DNA of 64,000 nucleotides, from the NCBI RefSeq assembly GCF_000960975.1, contig NZ_CP010803.1:2321944-2385943 (forward strand). The letters run 5' to 3'. The position numbers were made by a program, and so were the translations under genes. The stretch comes from Martelella endophytica (lineage in GTDB: Bacteria; Pseudomonadota; Alphaproteobacteria; Rhizobiales; Rhizobiaceae). Below, piece after piece: positions 59,685 to 64,000 of this stretch. The first letter of the stretch is position 1, and each line of letters starts with the position of its first letter. The notes beneath the pieces are model-generated. The model was not told the origin of the DNA. It searched no databases and saw nothing but the letters and a program-made list of their open reading frames with translations.

Positions 59685-60743
59685 TCAGGCGGCCATCGAG
59701 GCGGCAAACAGCGTCAGGCCCATCAGCATGACGCAGAAGGCGGCGGCGATCTCGATCGAGCGGCCTATGGTGTTGGCACGCGACCTGCCACCGCCGGAAA
59801 GCCGGACCGCAAGTCCCTTGGCGGTGACCGCGATGGTCGCCAGCACCGAAACCGTGATGGCGGTGCCGATGGCCATGGCGAAGACCGAGGCGATGCCGCC
59901 GAGGATCAGACCGTTCAGAAGTGCGAAGGTCAGCACGATCAGCGCGCCCGAGCAGGGGCGCATGCCGATCGCGAGGATGGCGGAACCGGCGCCTTTCCAG
60001 TCGAAGCGCTGGCCGCCAAGGGCTGACGGATCGGGCATGTGGGCGTGGCCGCAGCCGCAATCCGGCCCGTGGACATGATGGTCTTCGTGGCCGTGATGAT
60101 GCTCGTGATGATCATTATGGCTGTGATGATGCGCGTGGTGCTCGTCGTCATGGCTATGCGCAAGCGCCGGACCGCCCGCGAGCGCCGGCCTCGGCCCCAG
60201 AAACAGGCCACGAGTCTTGCTCAGGAACAGCCAGGCGCCGAAGGCTGCGATCAGAAGAAAGCTTGCCTGCTCCATGTAGAGCGTCGCGTCCCGCATCGAT
60301 ACGGCGGTGCCGCGCAGGAAGAGATAGGCTGTGCCCACGAGAAGGACAGCGGAGACGCCCTGCGCGATCGAGGCCAGAAGCGAGATCAGCACGCCGCGCT
60401 TCAGTTCCGTCTCATTGGCAATCAGATAGGAAGAGATGACGGCCTTGCCGTGGCCGGGGCCGGCGGCATGAAAGACGCCATAGGCGAAGGAGAGGCCGAC
60501 CAGGCCGAGCACCTTCATCGGATCATCCTTCATCGCCTTCAGGGCGGCTGTCAGCGCATGGTAGAACTGCTGCTGGTAGCGGTTGATCGCAAGGAGAACA
60601 TGCTGGAGCGGGCCGAAGGAGGACGAGAAGGACGGCTCTGCGGTGCCGATGCCGAGCGGCGAGGTTTGGGCGCGCGCGCTGGTGACCACGATCAGGAGCG
60701 TCATCAGCGTTAGCAAAATGGCGGTCGGGCGGGTCAGTCGCAT
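59685..60743 (-). CDS. Nickel/cobalt exporter, NicO/RcnA family
   Basis: 352 residues: a signal-like N-terminal segment (ILLTLMTLLIVVTSARAQ), six membrane helices, HAAGPGHGKAVISSYLIANE (the NicO signature), a long cytosolic His-rich loop (about 190-235, with HDDEHHAHHHSHNDHHEHHH) and MRPCSGALIVLTFALLNG in the second half. Exports or imports Ni2+/Co2+. Its start overlaps the end of the DUF1007 gene by ten bases; the two form a common operon pair. Metal specificity is inferred. Confidence 0.9.
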   Translation of the reverse strand: MRLTRPTAILLTLMTLLIVVTSARAQTSPLGIGTAEPSFSSSFGPLQHVLLAINRYQQQFYHALTAALKAMKDDPMKVLGLVGLSFAYGVFHAAGPGHGKAVISSYLIANETELKRGVLISLLASIAQGVSAVLLVGTAYLFLRGTAVSMRDATLYMEQASFLLIAAFGAWLFLSKTRGLFLGPRPALAGGPALAHSHDDEHHAHHHSHNDHHEHHHGHEDHHVHGPDCGCGHAHMPDPSALGGQRFDWKGAGSAILAIGMRPCSGALIVLTFALLNGLILGGIASVFAMAIGTAITVSVLATIAVTAKGLAVRLSGGGRSRANTIGRSIEIAAAFCVMLMGLTLFAASMAA

Positions 60744-61375
60744 GTTACATCCAGTTTCGTCGCGAAGAGCTTGCTCATGTCTGTCGGGTCGTTGAAGAAG
60801 GCCGCCGTCAGCGCATCCTTGTTCTGCGAGATCACCTCGTCCGGATTCGGTCGCAGCACGAGCGTCTGACAGGCTTCGAAGGCCTTGCCGATGGTGACGA
60901 GATCGGTGTCCTGATGGAAGTCGATCGCCGTGTACATGGTCGAATCGTAGACACCGAAGGTCAAGTGGCCCTTGAGCTTGATCGGCTTCTCGGGCTTGGC
61001 TTCGAAGAAGAGCAGAAGCTGGCCGTCGCGCATATCGGCATGAATCACATCGGGCCGGGCGAGCTTGATGTCTTCGCCGTTGTCGGTGATCTGGGTGTAG
61101 AAGTCGTATTCCTCGAGCGAATCGCGCACCGTATCGCCGATGTCCGTCAGCTCTTCGCCGGTCAGCTGATTGTCCATGTTGGCATCGTAATCGAGGATGA
61201 CCGAGGACGAGAAGAACTCGTCGAAACGCCAGACATTATGAAGCGCGGTGATGTTGCCGTCGTCATCGGCAACGACCTCCAGCCGGGCATCGACGAAGAC
61301 ATGCGGATGCGCGCTTGCGCTGCCGGCGCCAAGGGCACCGAAAAGCAAGGATGCCGCCGCTATTGTTCGTCTCAT
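60734..61375 (-). CDS. DUF1007-family exported protein
   Basis: 213 residues: a signal peptide (ending GAGSASA) and mature start HPHVFVDARLEVVADDDGNI, the DUF1007 hallmark with a possible metal-binding N-terminal HPH. Contains an EF-hand-like DYDANMDNQLTGEE. Periplasmic; function unknown but regularly paired with NicO exporters, so probably metal handling. Two Cys near the end (ACQTL, VTCD). Confidence 0.88.
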   Translation of the reverse strand: MRRTIAAASLLFGALGAGSASAHPHVFVDARLEVVADDDGNITALHNVWRFDEFFSSSVILDYDANMDNQLTGEELTDIGDTVRDSLEEYDFYTQITDNGEDIKLARPDVIHADMRDGQLLLFFEAKPEKPIKLKGHLTFGVYDSTMYTAIDFHQDTDLVTIGKAFEACQTLVLRPNPDEVISQNKDALTAAFFNDPTDMSKLFATKLDVTCD

Positions 61376-61443
61376 CTGAAGCCTCGGTTCGGGACATGCG
61401 CGTCAGAGGCTTGATGGGTCACAATTGAGTCGGAAACAAGAAG

Positions 61444-61467
61444 TCTGAGGCAAATTCTTGCCTCAGA
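61444..61467 (-). terminator. Terminator hairpin after the ABC ATPase
   Basis: TCTGAGGCAA-ATTC-TTGCCTCAGA, perfect 10-bp stem; on the minus strand it is followed by a T-rich stretch (CTTCTTGTT). About 25 bases after the ABC ATPase stop. Confidence 0.75.
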
Positions 61468-61492
61468 TGGTGGATATCCGGTTGGCGGAACC

Positions 61493-62494
61493 TCAAACGA
61501 TGCGCCAGCCCTTCTCGTCGAAGCGGTGGACCTTGTCCGGCTTGGGGCGCACCACGATCTCCGTGCCGGGCGAAAACTCGATGTCGCCGTCGGTGCGGAT
61601 GTTGAGGCGGCCGGCCTCCTCGGTCTCGACGCTCATGAAGGTGTCGCTGCCGAGATATTCGGCCGACACGACCTTGCCCTTCCAGCCTGCTCCATCTGTC
61701 GCGACATCGAGATGTTCGGGCCGGACGCCGATCTCGGCGGCGTCGTAGGCGCGGGCGGCAGCGCCGGAGATGATGTTCATCTGCGGTGAGCCGATAAAGG
61801 TGGCGACGAACAGGTTGACGGGATGCCGGTATAGCTCCAGCGGCGGGCCGACCTGTTCGATGCGCCCGCCGTTCAGCACCACCACCTTGTCGGCCATGGT
61901 CATCGCTTCGGTCTGGTCGTGGGTGACGTAGATCGTGGTGGTACCAAGCCGCTGCTGCAGTTCGCGGATTTCCGAGCGCATCTGCACCCGAAGCTTGGCG
62001 TCGAGGTTCGACAGAGGCTCGTCGAACAGGAACACCTTCGGCGCACGCACGATCGAGCGGCCCATGGCGACGCGCTGGCGCTGGCCGCCGGAAAGGGCCG
62101 CGGGCTTGCGGTCGAGCAGTGGTTCGAGATTAAGGATCGCCGCGGCCTTTCCGACGCGCTCCTTGATCTCCGCCTTGTCGTGGCCATTGAGCTTCAGCGA
62201 GAAGCCCATATTGGTGGCCACGTCCATATGCGGATAGAGCGCGTAATCCTGAAACACCATGGCGATGTCGCGATCGCGCGGGGCGAGATCGTTGACCACC
62301 GTGCCGTCGATCGAGACCTCGCCGGCGGAGATGCCCTCCAGCCCGGCAATCATCCGGAGCATCGTGGATTTGCCGCAACCCGAAGGTCCGATCAGGATGA
62401 CGAATTCGCCGTCATCGATATCGAACGAGGTGCCGTGGATAACCTCTAAAGAGCCGAAACTCTTATGTAAATCGGCAACTTCTACCCTTGCCAT
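61493..62494 (-). CDS. ABC transporter ATP-binding protein (UgpC/MsmK type)
   Basis: 333 residues. Walker [10 protein letters not shown], signature [13 protein letters not shown], Walker [13 protein letters not shown], His switch [13 protein letters not shown], and a C-terminal OB/TOBE domain ([18 protein letters not shown]). Belongs to the carbohydrate CUT1 branch that powers sugar or glycerol-3-phosphate uptake. Start fixed by GGGAGG. Divergent from the solute-binding protein; the permeases are presumably outside the window. Confidence 0.93.
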   Translation of the reverse strand: MARVEVADLHKSFGSLEVIHGTSFDIDDGEFVILIGPSGCGKSTMLRMIAGLEGISAGEVSIDGTVVNDLAPRDRDIAMVFQDYALYPHMDVATNMGFSLKLNGHDKAEIKERVGKAAAILNLEPLLDRKPAALSGGQRQRVAMGRSIVRAPKVFLFDEPLSNLDAKLRVQMRSEIRELQQRLGTTTIYVTHDQTEAMTMADKVVVLNGGRIEQVGPPLELYRHPVNLFVATFIGSPQMNIISGAAARAYDAAEIGVRPEHLDVATDGAGWKGKVVSAEYLGSDTFMSVETEEAGRLNIRTDGDIEFSPGTEIVVRPKPDKVHRFDEKGWRIV

Positions 62495-62619
62495 GCTTCC
62501 TCCCAGATTGTCGCTTGACACAAAACAAAGGTGACTTAATCTAACTCATGACGGATTTCAGACCGTTTGCCAACCCGGCACCTGAAATCCGCCGGAGGAA
62601 ATTTTGGGAGGAATTTCAT

Positions 62620-63924
62620 ATGAAACGCAGCACCCGTCTGGGGCTTCTTGTCGTGTCCACAGTTCTCGCTGGCGCGCCGCTGGCGCATGCCGCCGGCGAA
62701 ATCATCACCGGTGATACGGTCGGCCCTGCCGATGCGGAGAATACGCTGATCTTCCGCATGACCGGAGATGGGCCTCGCAACAATGATCCTAATGTGGCTG
62801 CCGGCTATGGCGATCTGTTTCGGGCCTATGTGGAAAACCATCCGGGCTGGAAGGTCGAGCTGCAGATGATGTCCGGCGACATCAACCAGGAGCAGGCGCG
62901 CATCCTCGAACAGGCCCAGTCCGGCAACGCACCCGATTGCGCGGCTGTCGACAGCTTCGTGCTGGCGCAGTTCATGGGCGCGGGTGTGCTGCAGTCGTTC
63001 TCGCCGTATTTCAGCGAAGAGGAAATTGGTCAGCTCTTCCCGTTCGTCCGCGAGGGCATTACCGGCGACGATGGTGATATCTACGCCTGGTGGTGGTCGA
63101 CCGACCTTCGGGTTCTTTACCGCGACAAGTCGGTGATCGCCGATGCGCCGGAAACCTGGGAGGCGACGAAGGCCGCGGCCATCGCGTCCACCGACGAAGG
63201 CAAGGAAGGCCTCCTGTTCAACGGTTCGCGCTATGAAGGCACGACCTTTGACTGGCTTGCCAATTTCTGGGGGCAGGGCGGCAGCCTCGTCGATGACAGC
63301 GGAAAGCCGATCTTCGCCGAGGGCGAGAACCGGCAGAAGTTCATCGATGCGGTCAACTACTATCGTGATCTCGTCGAAAGCGGCGCCGCACCGAAGCGTG
63401 TGGCGAGCATCGGCAATTACGACGACTTCAACGCCGCAGCCGCGGCCGGAACGACGGCGCTCTTCGTTGGCGGCAACTGGCAGCTGAAGCAGCTCAAGGA
63501 CACGCTGGACGAGGAGACGTTTGAAAACTGGACCTTCTCGGCACTGCCCGGCCCGACGGCCGACCAGCGCTCGACAGGTACCGGCGGCTGGACCGTAGCG
63601 GCCCTCAGCGATGACCCGGCCAAGATCGAGATGTGCGCCGATCTCGCCCGCGAGATCTACATGGGGCCGGCGAACGAGTTGCAGGAGCAGCTTCCGACCC
63701 GTGCCGACCTCTATTCAAAATACGAGGTCTTCGGCTCGCCGGCCAACAAGGCCTTCGCCGAGGCTCTGAAGACGGGCCATGCCCGCCCGGGCGTTCCGGT
63801 CTATCCGGAAATCTCGAACCAGATCCAGATCATGTTCGGCAAGGTGCTGACCGGATCGCAGGAAACCGAAGCAGCCGTTGACGAAGCCTTCCAGGCCTCG
63901 ATGGACGCCTACAACCGGCTTTGA
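62620..63924 (+). CDS. Extracellular solute-binding protein, family 1 (CUT1)
   Basis: 434 residues: signal peptide (MKRSTRLGLLVVSTVLAGAP, cleaved after AHA) and a family 1 fold with INQEQARILEQAQSGNAPDC, WWWSTDLRVLYRDKSVIADA and FVGGNWQLKQL. Captures a sugar or polyol in the periplasm for the adjacent ABC importer. GGGAGG precedes the ATG. Likely first gene of a SBP-permease-permease operon continuing past the right edge. Confidence 0.93.
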   Translation: MKRSTRLGLLVVSTVLAGAPLAHAAGEIITGDTVGPADAENTLIFRMTGDGPRNNDPNVAAGYGDLFRAYVENHPGWKVELQMMSGDINQEQARILEQAQSGNAPDCAAVDSFVLAQFMGAGVLQSFSPYFSEEEIGQLFPFVREGITGDDGDIYAWWWSTDLRVLYRDKSVIADAPETWEATKAAAIASTDEGKEGLLFNGSRYEGTTFDWLANFWGQGGSLVDDSGKPIFAEGENRQKFIDAVNYYRDLVESGAAPKRVASIGNYDDFNAAAAAGTTALFVGGNWQLKQLKDTLDEETFENWTFSALPGPTADQRSTGTGGWTVAALSDDPAKIEMCADLAREIYMGPANELQEQLPTRADLYSKYEVFGSPANKAFAEALKTGHARPGVPVYPEISNQIQIMFGKVLTGSQETEAAVDEAFQASMDAYNRL

Positions 63925-63930
63925 GCCAGC

Positions 63931-63954
63931 GGCGCGGCGTCCAGGCGCCGCGCC
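63931..63954 (+). other. Stable hairpin after the solute-binding protein gene
   Basis: GGCGCGGCG-TCCAGG-CGCCGCGCC, 9-bp perfect stem without T run, seven bases after the stop. Could slow RNA decay of the binding-protein part of the operon, as in malE-type REP hairpins, rather than terminate. Confidence 0.5.
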
Positions 63955-64000
63955 CGCCACGTCTTTGAAGCCGCGCGGGGAGACCTGCGCGGCGTTTCTG

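Overview
The window looks like a chromosomal segment of an alphaproteobacterium of the order Hyphomicrobiales (Rhizobiales), probably in or near the Rhizobiaceae. This rests on GC-rich coding DNA and on rhizobial-type gene blocks: lrp / trxB / lsrB, LPS glycosyltransferases next to greA, carB and carA apart on one strand, carA / yqeY / dnaG / rpoD, purM-purN divergent from perM-hdaA-ppk-ppx, and mtgA near rpmF. Typical rhizobial palindromic intergenic repeats are also present. I see no rRNA, tRNA, CRISPR array, prophage or insertion sequence. The genus cannot be fixed by eye.

Layout. 1-2.3 kb: the start of a PetR-like response regulator with its MarR partner, a metallo-beta-lactamase-fold hydrolase, then two tandem small RNA genes, each with its own promoter and terminator. 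2.3-13.7 kb: an OYE-type flavin reductase, a ChaA antiporter, an arylsulfatase broken by one frameshift, a divergent SDR/LysR pair, a glutamate-receptor-like potassium channel, aspartate aminotransferase, a DUF1176 protein and a cold shock protein. 14-20 kb: lsrB, trxB, lrp, three glycosyltransferase-type genes and greA. 20-26.6 kb: accessory genes (YraQ-type permease, MFS exporter, VOC protein, creatinase, an arsR-SRPBCC-SRPBCC operon). 27-37.6 kb: carB and carA enclosing a small membrane protein, an ICL/PEP-mutase-family enzyme, a CaCA exchanger, a GST, an AT-rich orphan gene, a MATE exporter and a VC0807-type membrane protein. 37.9-43 kb: yqeY, dnaG, rpoD. 43.3-51 kb: purN, purM, perM, hdaA, ppk, ppx. 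51-55.7 kb: GDPD, ispA, mtgA, GST, rpmF, GNAT. 55.7-59.7 kb: ubiD divergent from ubiTUV, the oxygen-independent ubiquinone module. 59.7-64 kb: NicO/DUF1007 metal export and half of a sugar-type ABC importer whose permeases lie beyond the window.

How the genes fit together. Most of the window is housekeeping: transcription (rpoD, greA), replication (dnaG, hdaA), pyrimidine and purine synthesis (carA, carB, purM, purN), polyphosphate turnover (ppk, ppx), isoprenoid and quinone synthesis (ispA, ubiD, ubiTUV), cell wall (mtgA) and redox control (trxB, lsrB). The items most worth a second look are the tandem sRNA pair, the GluR0-like channel, a FNR/FixK-like box between ubiD and ubiTUV, a LexA-like box inside a large inverted repeat before rpoD, the AT-rich orphan locus, and a cation exchanger with one degenerate alpha repeat.
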